Made by a program: the position numbers and the translations under genes | Assembly (NCBI GenBank): GCA_964006375.1 | Contig: OZ023267.1 | Coordinates: forward strand, 39,093,753 to 39,157,752 | Reading direction: 5' to 3' | From: Tillus elongatus | Taxonomy: Eukaryota > Arthropoda > Insecta > Coleoptera > Cleridae | Length of the DNA: 64,000 bases | Notes under the pieces: generated by a model | Seen by the model: the letters and a program-made list of their open reading frames with translations, nothing else | Told to the model about the DNA's origin: nothing | Databases searched by the model: none | Shown: piece by piece, positions 1 to 12,316 of the stretch | Layout of the letters: each line of letters opens with the position of its first letter | How positions within the stretch are numbered: the first letter of the stretch is position 1

Positions 1-72
1 GCAAGCAGAAACCCGACATCTAATAACATCAACGGCATATTATTTATTCATATTACAGATGGGTAAAACAAA

Positions 73-438
73 GTGCAGAGGAATTCGTGCGAACTGGAAT
101 GGAGAAATGGACATTCACAAAGATCTGTGGAACAACAATGCGGAATCCCTCGGCGTACCCTGAGAAATCATTTTAAAACTGGGACCACCGTTAGAACACT
201 AGGGCGAAAACCAATTTTAACGCAGCCACAGGAAACAGAGCTAGCAAACCGAATCGTCAGACTAGCAAGTATAGGAATGCCTTTAACTCCTAAAGCACTG
301 CGAAAAAGTGTGTTTAGTTTTATAGATTCAAATAGAATTCCCAATAAGTTCAATGGTAATCGGAAAATTGCTGGTAAGGACTGGTATGCTGCATTTCTTA
401 AGAGACATCCTCGCTTAAGTAAGAGAAGGGCCCAATAA
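73..438 (+). pseudogene. N-terminal DNA-binding half of a pogo/CENP-B-type transposase, cut off by an in-frame stop
   Basis: This reading frame encodes the DNA-binding part of a pogo-like transposase. A psq-type helix-turn-helix is visible (SVEQQCGIPRRTLRNHF, about residues 18-34), followed by a CENP-B-type HTH (EIAL-like segment LTQPQETELANRIVRLASIG, then GKDWYAAFLKRHPRLSKRRAQ). The frame ends at TAA 436-438 and the same frame resumes at once with ATG 439, in the place where related proteins read through (…RxxQ-xNxARxxxLNRF). I therefore infer a single nonsense change. There is no good ATG at the start: the frame opens at a GTG. A pyrimidine/A-rich stretch ending in CAG lies at about 45-58, so an intron acceptor upstream is possible. 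The element's left end is outside the window or unseen. Confidence 0.75.
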
Positions 439-1530
439 ATGAACCCAGCTCGGTCTCAAAAGCTTAATCGTTTTATTGTTGATGATTATTTTGCCAAATT
501 AAAGGCATTGTTGGAGAAGTGTGATTTACGTGACTGCCCCGAGAAGATCTTCAACATGGATGAAAAAGGTTGCCGATTGACACTGCATCACCAGCAATCA
601 GTGATAGCGTTGAAAGGTGCAAAGAGGGTGCACTTAGTTGCACATGAACATGCGGAGAATGTCACAATCGTAGCTTGCGTTAACGCCCTTGGTAACGCAA
701 TACCGCCCATGATTATTTTCAAGGGAGTTCGCATGAAACCCACTTTTTGTGACAATTTGCCCACTGGGTCTAAAGTATCCATGAGTCCGAAAGGCAGCAT
801 GACAACACAGATTTTTTGCTCATGGCTAGATCACTTCGCGCGTTACAAGCCAGAAGGTAAGGTCGTGCTGGTTTTCGATGGAGCTGCCTCACATTTGGAT
901 ATCACCATAGCAGAAAAAGCCCAGCAGCATGATATTGAACTCCTATGCCTCCCTAGCAACACCACGCACGAACTGAAGCCGTTAGACAAATCTGTGTTTC
1001 GTTCGTTTGAGAACTTTTGGGACGACGAACTTCTAACTTACTGGGATCAACATCCAGACAGACGTTTAACTAAAGACAGATTTTCTGCTGTGTTCACACC
1101 AGTATGGGAAAAATGTACGACGGTTGCTAACATAACGAGTGGATTTAGAGCCACGGGTATCTATCCATTAAATTCAAACAGCATCCCAGAAATTGCATTT
1201 GCGCCGTCAGAAATAACAAGAAGACTAATGGATCTCCCAAAGGACCACTTCGATGAAGAAGACAATGTACCATTGTCCCATTTTGTAACAAAATCACAAA
1301 TTCAGCCGAATATCTCAACAGAAACTGCATCCACATATTGCCAAGTCACCACAAGGCAATTATTGGAATCAAACTTTTCATATCAAGAGGACATATCACC
1401 GTCATGTGATATGCCTGTGGCTAGAGCCTACAATTTGAAACAACCACGACAGAATTTATCTTTTAATACAATTTTGAAATCACCAGACTTGTTAAATAAA
1501 AAAAACTATTTGAAGAAAAAAAGGCATTAA
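439..1530 (+). CDS. DDE catalytic domain of a pogo/Tigger-type (CENP-B-like) transposase
   Basis: The 363-residue open frame is a DDE_1-type transposase catalytic core. Candidate metal-binding residues are D41 (FNMDEKG), D147 (VFDGAASH) and D183 (PLDKSVF), with 35 residues between the second and third, as in pogo-like enzymes. Motifs characteristic of the family follow in order: VNALGNAIPPMIIFKG, LPSNTTHELKPLDKSVF, and the C-terminal GFRATGIYPLNSNSIPE. In the family this enzyme cuts and pastes the element at TA sites. The ATG at 439 is only an internal methionine after a stop codon; the DNA-binding half lies just upstream (73-438). The end at 1530 follows an A-rich stretch, and frameshifts separate it from a zinc-finger tail at 1624-1802. 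The element is therefore probably inactive although the catalytic core is intact. Confidence 0.85.
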   Translation: MNPARSQKLNRFIVDDYFAKLKALLEKCDLRDCPEKIFNMDEKGCRLTLHHQQSVIALKGAKRVHLVAHEHAENVTIVACVNALGNAIPPMIIFKGVRMKPTFCDNLPTGSKVSMSPKGSMTTQIFCSWLDHFARYKPEGKVVLVFDGAASHLDITIAEKAQQHDIELLCLPSNTTHELKPLDKSVFRSFENFWDDELLTYWDQHPDRRLTKDRFSAVFTPVWEKCTTVANITSGFRATGIYPLNSNSIPEIAFAPSEITRRLMDLPKDHFDEEDNVPLSHFVTKSQIQPNISTETASTYCQVTTRQLLESNFSYQEDISPSCDMPVARAYNLKQPRQNLSFNTILKSPDLLNKKNYLKKKRH

Positions 1531-1802
1531 ATCATACTGCCAAGCATGTAACAAAAAAATTGTTTGCTGTTCAGAAAATTGATAAGACATTACCAAAAGC
1601 AACATGAAACAAGAATAGCAAACTGCCTACTGCGAATCACAATGATTCAGAAAGTGAATCTTGGCTATGCTTTATGTGCGAAGAAGAATTTCAGGCAGAT
1701 ATGCATTCCTGTTCAGTTTGTACAGGTTGGGTACATGAAGAATGTGTAGGCTTGACCGCAGACGATATAGACATCTTTGTCTGCCCAAGATGTGAACAAT
1801 AA
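1529..1802 (+). pseudogene. PHD-like zinc-finger tail of the pogo-type transposase, frameshifted
   Basis: Downstream of the DDE frame, two other frames restore a cysteine-rich tail. Frame 2 reads SYCQACNKKIVCC (about 1532-1580). Frame 3 (about 1624-1802) reads SWLCFMCEEEF…CSVCTGWVHEECVGL…FVCPRCEQ and then TAA at 1800-1802. The spacing C-x2-C … C-x2-C … H-x2-C … C-x2-C matches a PHD-finger pattern. It is co-linear with the transposase, so I infer it is the original C-terminus, displaced by one frameshift near the A-run at 1513-1522 and another between 1580 and 1624. Fusion of PHD-like fingers to DDE_1 transposases occurs in some insect elements. A polyadenylation-like AATAAA overlaps the stop (1799-1804). 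Confidence 0.6.
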
Positions 1803-1816
1803 ACATTTTTTTGTAA

Positions 1817-1852
1817 TGGGCCTTATTTTCAGCCAATGCTGAAAGTAAGGCC
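1817..1852. repeat. Perfectly placed hairpin just after the transposase stop
   Basis: Arms GGGCCTTATTTTCAGC and GCTGAAAGTAAGGCCC (15 of 16 positions pair) with a 4-nt loop lie 15 bp after the transposase stop. The decamer GGGCCTTATT recurs at about 2014. It may be a subterminal inverted repeat or RNA 3'-end structure of the pogo-like element; I cannot decide which. Confidence 0.6.
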
Positions 1853-2147
1853 CAGAGATGATTAATTTTTAATTACATGTAGCTGGTTCAATTTTTATTT
1901 TATTGTTACGAGAATTTTTATTTATTATGTATAAAGCGTTGTACTATTTATGTTATTTTTATTACTTGAATAAATGTTTATTTTCTTATATTAATAAAAT
2001 AAATGCGTTAGGTGGGCCTTATTACCCTCCAGTACCTTATACATATATGAAAATTTTTCCAAGCTTTGGGAGAATCACAATTCTACACTAACATAAGTGG
2101 CCTGAAACATTATTTTACACACACAGGCAAGGAAATAATTTCTCCCC

Positions 2148-3157
<1,010 letters not shown>

Positions 3158-3470
3158 TCTGGACGCAGCAAGTGCGTTATGGTAGCGAATTTTGATCAAA
3201 TGTTTCATATTTGAACAGCTCAATTTGCTATTAAGCTATAAGGTTGACCAAGAAACGTGTTTTTTCGGGAACACTTTAAGTTTGCTTTTGGAAATTTTTG
3301 TACATTTTCACACAATAAAGTTATTTTGATAAAACATGGCACATTGTTTTTACTATATAGGTTATACTGGTAACCAAATTTGATGCCTGCTTTCTTAAAA
3401 AAAAACACATACTTGTTATTAAAAACATTTTTATGAAAATTCACTACCATAACGCACTTGCTGCGTCCAT
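3158..3470. mobile_element. MITE of the GACGCAGCAAGTGCGTT family
   Basis: A ~313-bp non-coding unit has terminal inverted repeats of about 35 bp: left TCTGGACGCAGCAAGTGCG…, right …CGCACTTGCTGCGTCCA. Its core has GGTTATACTGGTAACCAAAT and TTAAAAACATTTTTATGAAAATTC. Further copies with the same ends lie at 9381, 33761, 34623, 49368 and 51966. It adjoins module C of the mosaic repeat here and elsewhere, so the two may be parts of one larger element. Confidence 0.75.
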
Positions 3471-3584
3471 AATTTTTTTAATGCTCTTTTATAATTTTTC
3501 AACTATGTGTCATTTTGCAGACTTATAAAATGTCCTTGGAAGATCTTGCTTTTTTTTTTTGGTTGCTGTATGGTCCTTAGTTTT

Positions 3585-4658
<1,074 letters not shown>

Positions 4659-4933
4659 GACGAATTTCACAGACAAATAGATTCATTGAATAACGTAACT
4701 TCACAATGATAATTTATGAAATCTGCAATTAATTTTTTAGTCAAAGGGGAATTCGATTATAAGGTCAAAAGTATGAAGCCATAATTATGCTCTTCAAGAT
4801 AATGTCACAAAGATGCAAATAGTCGGGAGAATTTAATACTACTGTTATGTTATGATATAATGTATACTTGCCGTATTTGCAATAAAACAACTCTTATTTT
4901 TTCTACTGGTTTTTATTCGCAGAATAAATAAAA

Positions 4934-5998
4934 TTACAGGTGCTCGAATATGTTTCCTTCATATCTGATACAAAGCTGAAGCCTTTTGACGAAACTTTGC
5001 CTGGCTTCTATTAACATAGGCACAGTTATGCTACCAAAGGCATCAATGATTCTTCTCCGCATATCCTCACTTGTCGTAACTGGTTCTTTGTAGACCATGT
5101 CTTTCACATACCCCCAAAGGAAAAAATCTAAGGGTGTAAGATCTGGTGATCTTGGGGGCCAGATGATCTGTCCACTTCGGCCTATCCACCTTCTTGGAAA
5201 GCGCTGATTCAGATAGTTCCTTACAGAAATAGACGAGTGGCTTGGAGCACCGTCATGTTGAATCCACAGTTGCTGCCTCGAATATAGATCTACATCGTCG
5301 AGGAGTGATCCTAATTCGTTCCTGAGAAATAGTTTATATCTCTCACCGGTCAACGTGCCATCCAAGAAATATGGTCCAATGACATAATCCCCAATTATCC
5401 CTCCCCAAACATTCAGTGACCATCGGTTTTGATTGTCGATTTTCCTCAACCAATGTGGATTTCTGACATTATAATAATGCATATTGTGTCTATTGCCGAT
5501 GCCTGTACTTCTGAAAGTCGCCTCGTCAGTGAATAGAATGTTTGTCACAAACTCATTATCCATATGTATTCGGTTTAACATCGTACGGCAGAAGAACAAT
5601 CGTGTTTCGAAATCGTGCTCGGTTAAATTCTGATGTGTATTCATATGATATGGGTGATATTTATATTTCCTTGCAATTCTATTGATTGTTGTTTTGGGTA
5701 TGCCTGTTTCATTTTCCAGCTCTCTTGTGGATGTGTGAGGATTTTCCTCTAGTGATAACAATATATTCAACTGCGTACCTTCGTCAGTAACAGCAATAAC
5801 TGGTCTTCGATTTTTAGGATACGAGTTAACACTTCCCTTACTTATGAACTCTCTCCTCACTCGTTCAAAAGCCTGCCGCTTTGGTTGCCGTCTATGTGGG
5901 AATTGTTGATGATAAATCCTTGCAGCAAGAAGAGAATTTTTGTCAGCTTTTCCCAAACAGAATACCATGTCAACTTTTTCACTTACAGATAAATTCAT
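4934..5998 (-). CDS. Tc1/mariner-superfamily transposase, intact, 36 residues between D2 and D3
   Basis: The 354-residue protein is a full-length IS630/Tc1/mariner-superfamily transposase. It excises and inserts the element at TA dinucleotides. Residues 1-120 form the paired HTH region (KVDMVFCLGKADKNSLLAAR; then TRELENETGIPKTTINRIAR at about 91-110). The catalytic core has D158 (LFTDEATF), D249 (IQHDGAPSH) and D286 (PPRSPDLTPLDFFLWG). By direct count 36 residues separate the last two, against 34 in classical mariner. The motifs NVWGGIIGDYVIGPYF and FPRRWIGR are hallmarks of an insect lineage whose N-terminus is often annotated DUF4817. The start is ATG with no competing upstream methionine. 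The gene lies between two long inverted repeats and has no visible lesion, so it could encode an active enzyme. Confidence 0.92.
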   Translation of the reverse strand: MNLSVSEKVDMVFCLGKADKNSLLAARIYHQQFPHRRQPKRQAFERVRREFISKGSVNSYPKNRRPVIAVTDEGTQLNILLSLEENPHTSTRELENETGIPKTTINRIARKYKYHPYHMNTHQNLTEHDFETRLFFCRTMLNRIHMDNEFVTNILFTDEATFRSTGIGNRHNMHYYNVRNPHWLRKIDNQNRWSLNVWGGIIGDYVIGPYFLDGTLTGERYKLFLRNELGSLLDDVDLYSRQQLWIQHDGAPSHSSISVRNYLNQRFPRRWIGRSGQIIWPPRSPDLTPLDFFLWGYVKDMVYKEPVTTSEDMRRRIIDAFGSITVPMLIEARQSFVKRLQLCIRYEGNIFEHL

Positions 5999-6635
5999 GT
6001 TTGAAACTCCAAAAAATCACCTGAACTGTACACTTAAAATTATCACTTAACGCTACGAAAAAGAACAGAAAACTGAGAATAAACGAACTGACGCAACAAA
6101 AGTGAACAAGAAAAACTAGAAATACACAGAGATGAACCAAAAACTATTTGAAAATATCATAAAACAATTATTACACAAGCGATGAATGATAACATTCAAT
6201 GACAGGTATGAAATGACATCAGCCTTCTTTAACAGACAATTCAATTTTCCTATTCTCTACTCTGCGGATATACCTTTCCCTATAACTAACATATGAATTT
6301 GTACGGCACCGAAGTGAGAATTTTCCGCAAACTATTGCAAATACCCAAGAAAATGTCGCATCAACTGCTTGTTCATGTATTTTGACTATCACACAGCCAG
6401 TTCAATGCATTGTAGAAGCGTTTATTGGAAGTTTTAACTGAACGGATCGGTAATTACGACATGTAACTCGACGAATTTAATCAAAGATATTTTTTACTAA
6501 CTTTCGACTGAGAATTTAGACAGATTTTCATTAATGTGCATCATTTCACTGTAAACTAGATTGGAGATGATAATCTATAAAATTTTCTTCCGTTAATACA
6601 TAATGCAATTGACAAATTTAGAAAAATCTCGATTT

Positions 6636-7215
6636 TTTTTTTAAATATTTCTAAATCCGGTAATTGAACTGCTCTATAATTTTATACCGTTGTACGCGGA
6701 ATTTTATGGAGAATTCAAATATGTAATAATATACAGGGTGTCCCATTTGAAAAAATGCAGTAAATTAATTATTCATGAAAAGTGATCACCCTGTACAATG
6801 TATTATTTTTTTGACACCTTGGAGTGTATTCTACATAGAAGACCATCTACCTAAAACATTCCTTCAGACAAATTCATTGCAGTTCGACTGCCGGTGTAGC
6901 AAAAATACGCCAAACATAACCTCATTTTGACAGTTTATTGACATTTACACAAAAACCGTTGAGATTAAAGCTATAAGACCTCTATAATATTTGAGTCAGA
7001 ATTTCATCGCAAATCGAAATATGTAATAATATATGGGGTGTTCCATTAAAAAAAATACAAGTTTGTGTTGCCACTGAATTATGGGACAGCCTGTGTATGT
7101 TAAATTATTTTCGGAATATGCTCCTTAAAATTCTGTAACAGATGGCTGAAAGAAATTTCCATTTACTAGACACAGAGACACCCAAAAGCTACTTGCCCCT
7201 TTCGGTGGGACACCC
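6636..7215. repeat. Right ~580-bp terminal inverted repeat of the mariner-like element
   Basis: Inverted counterpart of 4075-4658. The outermost CTG seen on the left is missing here. Confidence 0.9.
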
Positions 7216-7253
7216 AAGTTATAATATATATACACATATATATACACATATAT

Positions 7254-7841
7254 ACAGGTGTCCGGAAATTGGGAGCAAAAAAATTTTCAGGGGGTTATTC
7301 TACTCAAAGAATTAATGCCCCTAGTTCCTATAATAGTTTTTGAAAACTCAAAAATAACGGAGTTATAGGGTGTCAAAAAATTTTTTTTTTAAATTTTTGT
7401 TAACTTTTCTTGTCGTGAATCGATTCTTTTCAAATTTGGTGCACACGTATATAACATCACTCTGTATTTATGTTGCAAATTTGACATGGATCTATCCAAA
7501 TTTAAAGGCCGAAGCTGCCCTTGACCAACAGATAAGGACTCACAACTTCCTTGCTTGAATCTTTATCTCAAATCCAACAATACACGATTAAACGAAACTA
7601 TAAAATCTCAAAAAAAGGGTCATCTTGATACATCACAATAAAACTAACCATTTTCGAGAAAAACGTTCTTAAATATTTACTGGTATGATTGAACACGAAA
7701 TCACCTAATCTCATTTTCAATATTTACGGAACATGCTTTGAAAACATTCTCTGTCAACAAGATCATGTGGCGTTAGTTTTGACAGATAATAGTTTGTTGT
7801 CATTTTACTTGCGGAATAGTTGAGATTAATTATAAAATACG
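7254..7841 (+). mobile_element. Left end and 5' region of a decayed third mariner-like element
   Basis: After a short TA/CA-rich spacer (7218-7253) the sequence starts CAGGTGTCCGGAAATTGGG, a mariner-like terminus. It contains GGTGTCAAAAAA near 7368 and then leads to the transposase pseudogene at 7842. I could not find a matching right end. Confidence 0.5.
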
Positions 7842-8803
7842 ATGAATAATAATAATTATTCTTACGTTGAACTAGGTGACATGCATTATTATTATGGTAT
7901 AGCTGGCAGCAATGCCTTTGCTGCAAGACGTTTGTATGCTGAAGCATTTCCAAATAGAAGGGTACCACAATCCCGAATGTTCAGTAATATCCATTGAAGA
8001 CCGGGAGAATTCGGATCATTTAGAAGTACATTTCAAGATGTTGGCCGTCAGCGAAGTACCCGAACTCCTGGAGCAGAAATCCGTGTATTAAATGCAATCG
8101 AGAATAATCCCAACTTAAGTGTACGGTTAGTCTCTACTCAGGAGAGTATCCCGAAAAGTTATGTGCATGAAATTCTCAAGGAGCAGATTTTTAATCCTTC
8201 CCATTACTAAAAAGTTCAAGCTTTATCTCCTGAAGATCCGGAAGCTAGCGTGAATTTGTGCAATATAATTCGAAATCTACATAACGATCACAATTTTATA
8301 TCATCGCTTCTCTTCACAGATGAATCTGGATTTGGACATGACGGTTTGATCAACCTTTATATTGAGCATTATTGGTCTAATGAGAATCCCCACTTGGCGA
8401 TAGAACCCAGTTTCAAGAATAAGTTTTGTGTTAATGTGTGGGCGGGAATTTTAGGAGACCGCTTAATTGGGCCACATTTCTTCCCTCAAAGACTCAACGG
8501 TAAAATATACTTAATTTTTTTTTAAGAAATCAGTTATCCACTCTATTGGATGATGTACCCCTCCAATCAAGAAATACAATGTGGCTGCTGCAGGACGGAG
8601 CGCCGCCACATTTTAGTACAGCGGTGACTGAATTTCTTAATGAAACATTTCCTGAGAGATGGATAGGACGCGGTGGGTTCGTGCAGTGGGCTCCTAGATC
8701 GGCTGATTTGAACCCAATGGATTTTTTCTTTTGGGGTTACCTAAAATCTCTTGTATACAGGAGTCCAATTCAAAACGTTGAATATATATATATATACAAG
8801 TAA
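7842..8803 (+). pseudogene. Degenerate mariner-like transposase
   Basis: Frame 3 begins MNNNNYSYVELGDMHYYYGI with FAARRLYAEAFPNRRVP, the same N-terminal pattern as the intact transposase at 4934-5998. There are in-frame stops after MFSNIH (about 7992) and FNPSHY (about 8207). The core then reads LLFTDESGFGHDG, NVWAGILGDRLIGPHFF. A frameshift in a T-run at about 8515-8523 moves the reading to frame 2: WLLQDGAPPHFSTAV…FPERWIGRGGFVQWAPRSADLNPMDFFFWGYLKS. All three catalytic Asp survive, with SAD in place of SPD. The C-terminus runs into a short TA tract at about 8783. It is non-functional and a relative of, not a copy of, the intact neighbour. Confidence 0.85.
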
Positions 8804-9380
8804 CTGGAATGGGACTCTACATGTAGCTGTAAATGAAGTGGATAAATCTCTGTTGTGAATTTTCAGTAATTTGGTTAACAAAATCATGAGTTTTTTCCAA
8901 ATTAATTATAAAATCTGAAAGACATAAACTGAAGCTACTTAATTGGATAAAGTATGATGTCAGATAAAGGCAAAGTAGTTACCTGCCACGCGTAGCTTGA
9001 TACATATATCACACGCATACATCATAATGCAACGATAACGTTCACACCCGAACTGTGGCGATCCCACCGTAATGACCGCCTTCGGGTATATTCGGATGCC
9101 GCGGATTTGTTGGGAAAAATAAGGAAGTATTATATCAGGTACTTGAAGTAAAAACCAGATGCGATGGTGTGTTTCGGTTATTTATTATGGTGTGACAGTT
9201 GTGTTTTGAGGTTAAGTAAATGATTGTATATGATTTTAAAATTGGAAACTAAAGAATAATAACGCGTTTGTTAATTTGCCTTCCGTTTTGAGGTTAAGTG
9301 GTAAGTGATTGTCATTGAAATAGATATAACAGCTGGTACCTATATTATGCTTTTAAAATTGGAACCTAAAGAATAAAAAG
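8804..9380. other. No gene recognised
   Basis: The first ~60 bp may be the eroded 3' end of the preceding transposase. The rest is AT-rich sequence with a locally more GC-rich patch at about 9040-9110. I see no motif that identifies it. Confidence 0.5.
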
Positions 9381-9664
9381 TCTGGACGCAGCAAGTGCGT
9401 TATGGAAGTGAATTTTCATAAAAATGTTTTAATGGCAAATGCAAGCAGGCATCAATCTGATGACGGGTATAGCCTATGTAGTAGAAACAATGTACCATAT
9501 TTTATCAAAATTACTTATTGTTTGAAACTGTACAAAAATTTTTCGAAGATAAACTTAAAATGTTGGTTTCCTAGCCAACAAACCGTGGGTTAATAGCAAA
9601 TTGAGTTATTGAAATTGTAAGGATTTCATTAAAATTCGCTACCAAAACGCACTTACTGCGTCTT
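9381..9664. mobile_element. MITE of the GACGCAGCAAGTGCGTT family
   Basis: Left end TCTGGACGCAGCAAGTGCG, right end CGCACTTACTGCGTC. The core is similar to the 3158-3470 copy, including TAGCCTATGTAGTAGAAACA and GTACAAAAATTTTTC. It is in reverse orientation relative to that copy, next to a reversed mosaic repeat. Confidence 0.75.
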
Positions 9665-10275
9665 GATTTTCTTACAAACATGCATTATATTTGGATTAAA
9701 AAAATGCAAAAATGCATTAACGAAAATGTTCTACGAATATTAGCTAAAAATTATAGACCGTTAAACCATAGACTTAACTAAACCTACAGCCAAAGCATCA
9801 GATAAACGGTCTATTTGAAATGAATTGTCTGTAAGCATTTTAGTAAAATGAAGGCTAATGATGGTTGAAGATGAAACTTAAGAGTTCGCAGAGCACTCTT
9901 CTTGCAGTATTTTCTTTTCATAATCCGTATTTGTTCCACGTTCTTCGTCTAAACATTGCCAATTTTGACGTTTCAAATCGCAACTTTGACGTTTTAAGGA
10001 AAACTTCATTTTTTTCTTTATCTGCCAATAACTTTTTTGTCCTAGAGACTTAAATTTTGACTCTTTATAATACAAATACGCGTACGAAATGTTGTTGCCC
10101 TTACTTTGTTATTTCCGGAGATATAATTTTTTTAGAAAGAAAACACGAAATTTTCCGGGAAAACCTGGGCCGATTTTCCTAGACAACGAACTTGTACAAG
10201 CCACTTGTAAAAGAAAGGTACCCGCCAAATTTGGTCAAAATTGGCCCACTATTTTTTGAGTTATCGGTGTGATAC
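9665..10275 (-). repeat. Mosaic repeat modules C and B, reverse orientation
   Basis: Read on the minus strand this matches copy 1. From left to right on the plus strand it has ACAAACATGCATTATATTTG, AAATGAATTGTCTG, AAAATGAAGGCTAATGATGG, TTTCCGGGAAAACCTGGGCC and then TTTTTTGAGTTATCGGTGTG at about 10254. Together with 11095-11225 it is one reversed copy whose (TA)n tract was split by the palindromic element at 10297-11022. Confidence 0.7.
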
Positions 10276-10296
10276 CTATCAATATATAGATATATA

Positions 10297-11019
10297 AAGG
10301 GGTTGATTTCCCAGGCCATTTTATGAAAAAAAGTTCCCATAAACATAAGTGCTAAAATGCATTGTTTCCAAGAAACAAAGGTGTTAAATTTTTTGTAAAA
10401 TAACGTTTTTTTTTTTAAATAACACAAATATCTCCTGAACGATTATTTTGAATATTGGCAGCGTTGTTTGTATTATTAATGGGCTGATTTGTCCCTAATT
10501 AGATACAGATTTTTAACTCCATGGCGTTAGGGGGGGCACCTCAAACTAAATTTAGTGACATGAAAATGTAGGCCACTGACTGCAATATGATTTGTATATT
10601 ATTTTGAGATAAAAAAACTAAAACCACAAGTTTTTTGTCTCTTGAAATTTCTCTGTATCTTAAATCGTTTACACGATAAAAAATAAAAACCTTGTCCATG
10701 TCCATTTTCATACAGAAAATCACAAACACGAACAATAATTTTTGTTAAGGTGTCCCCCCTAAAGCCAATGGACTTTACAATCTTTATCTAATTAGGGTCA
10801 AATCAGCACATTATTACTACAAACAACGCTGCCAAATTTCAAAACAATCGATGAGGAGATATTTGAATTATTTTTAAAAAATCGTTATTTTACAAAAAAA
10901 TTTAACACCTTGTATCTTGGAAACAATGTATTTTAGCACCGATGTTTATGGGAATTTTTTTTTCATAAAATGGCGTAGTAAATCAACCCCTTAAATATTG
11001 CCCCGTCTTTTTAGACACC

Positions 11020-11022
<3 letters not shown>
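10297..11022. mobile_element. Palindromic (long inverted-repeat) non-autonomous element inserted in a (TA)n tract
   Basis: Arms of about 255 bp (10297-10555 and 10738-10992) are inverted copies. Paired landmarks are AAGGGGTTGATTTCCCAGGC / CGTAGTAAATCAACCCCTT, GGCAGCGTTGTTTGTATTA / ACTACAAACAACGCTGCC, and GGGGGGGCACCTC / AGGTGTCCCCCC. The spacer is about 180 bp. The right edge ends TTAGACACCCTGTA before a TA tract, a mariner-like terminus, while the left end is eroded. No protein of note is encoded. I infer a MITE mobilised by a mariner-like transposase. Confidence 0.75.

Positions 11023-11094
<72 letters not shown>
11023..11094. repeat. (TA)n microsatellite
   Basis: TA tract of about 72 bp between the palindromic element and reversed module A. 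Confidence 0.98.
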
Positions 11095-11097
<3 letters not shown>

Positions 11098-11225
11098 GAA
11101 ACTGACCCCGGATATGTGTTCTAGGGGGCTTAATTGGCACTCATTTGAAGAATTTTTTTTAAATTCAAAAGTCGGGATTTGCTCATTAGTGAATTTTTTT
11201 TAATAAAATTCACTAAAACTTGTTT
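11095..11225 (-). repeat. Mosaic repeat module A, reverse orientation
   Basis: Contains ACTGACCCCGGATATGTGTT, GCACTCATTTGAAGAATTTT and the terminal hairpin with ATTAGTGAATTTTTTTTAAT and AAATTCACTAAAA. Confidence 0.75.
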
Positions 11226-11404
11226 TGTTCATTTATCATAGTTTGACAGTTCTGTTTTGATGTTAAATAGTAAATGATTGTATAATAACACATATTGTCT
11301 AAAATTGGAAATCAAAGGATAAGAATATTAATGTTAATATTCGCTAATTAATTCTTCAAGTACGACGAATTGACTTCTTGGGTATGAATTCAATTTCCTT
11401 CTGA

Positions 11405-11745
11405 TAAGCTTTTGTAACTTTAATAACATTTGCAATATAAGTTTCTTTTAAAGAGACTAGTACTTAGATTCACAAAATTTAAATTTTCTACCATAGAAAA
11501 TTGAGTTTTGGGCATTCAAATTTTTTTTCTTAAAGCTAAGCTAAACAAGATTTGAATATTTTTTGATAATAGAAAGAGAGAAATTCTTCAAATGAGCTTG
11601 TATTAGGATCTCTAAACCCGATATTCGCGGTCTGTTTAAATTAAAAGTATGTATTATGTTTAGTAATATGCCGTAATATATCTAGTAGTGTAAAATTCTT
11701 ATCAAAAGTCATTATTATAAGGAACTTGCTGCGTCTCGAATTTTT
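11405..11745. repeat. Dispersed repeat module E
   Basis: A ~340-bp repeat with AAGCTTTTGTAACTTTAATA, GTTTCTTTTAAAGAGACT and a terminal GGAACTTGCTGCGTCTCGAA. It matches 20470-20716 plus 22705-22769 (split by a Penelope element) and, more loosely, both arms at 48967-49250 and 52276-52564. Its end resembles the right end of the GACGCAGCAAGTGCGTT MITEs. Confidence 0.6.
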
Positions 11746-12316
11746 TTTTTTTTCACTGGAGCAACTTACATAAAGCGAACATGCTAAAGAGTTAATGCTA
11801 ATTTTTTTGTAAACAATAAACTATGTCTTACACCTACACCATTTATTTCAAGTTCTTATAAAATAATGGATAAGTTAGATGAAACCAAATTCATAAATAT
11901 TATTACAATCAAACTATATATTATCATTTTTATTGATACGTGCTTGTCTCCATGTCACCTACCAGAGAATAATAAAGATATTGACTGTATATGGTGGAGT
12001 AATCTGATATCACCTGTCAATATAAAATATCCTTAAGTAACAAAACACTGCAGTAACAATGAGTATTATTATACTTTATTATTTATATGCAGAGTGTATT
12101 ACAATATTATTAAACGACTTCCTCGGTCATTTCTTAGGTTTCAAAAAATACTATGTTAAGATATAGTTATGTTTGTAATTGTTATTAGGTATATCGTATT
12201 GCAAATACTTTATTTCTTATATTCTGTTTTATAGTTATTAGATAGTTAATACCGATGTGGCTCTATTATTTAATCGTTCAGTCGTCAGATCCATATTACC
12301 TTATGGATGAATAGTA
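11746..12316. other. No gene recognised
   Basis: AT-rich sequence without a coding signal or repeat motif that I recognise, up to the MITE at 12317. Confidence 0.5.
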
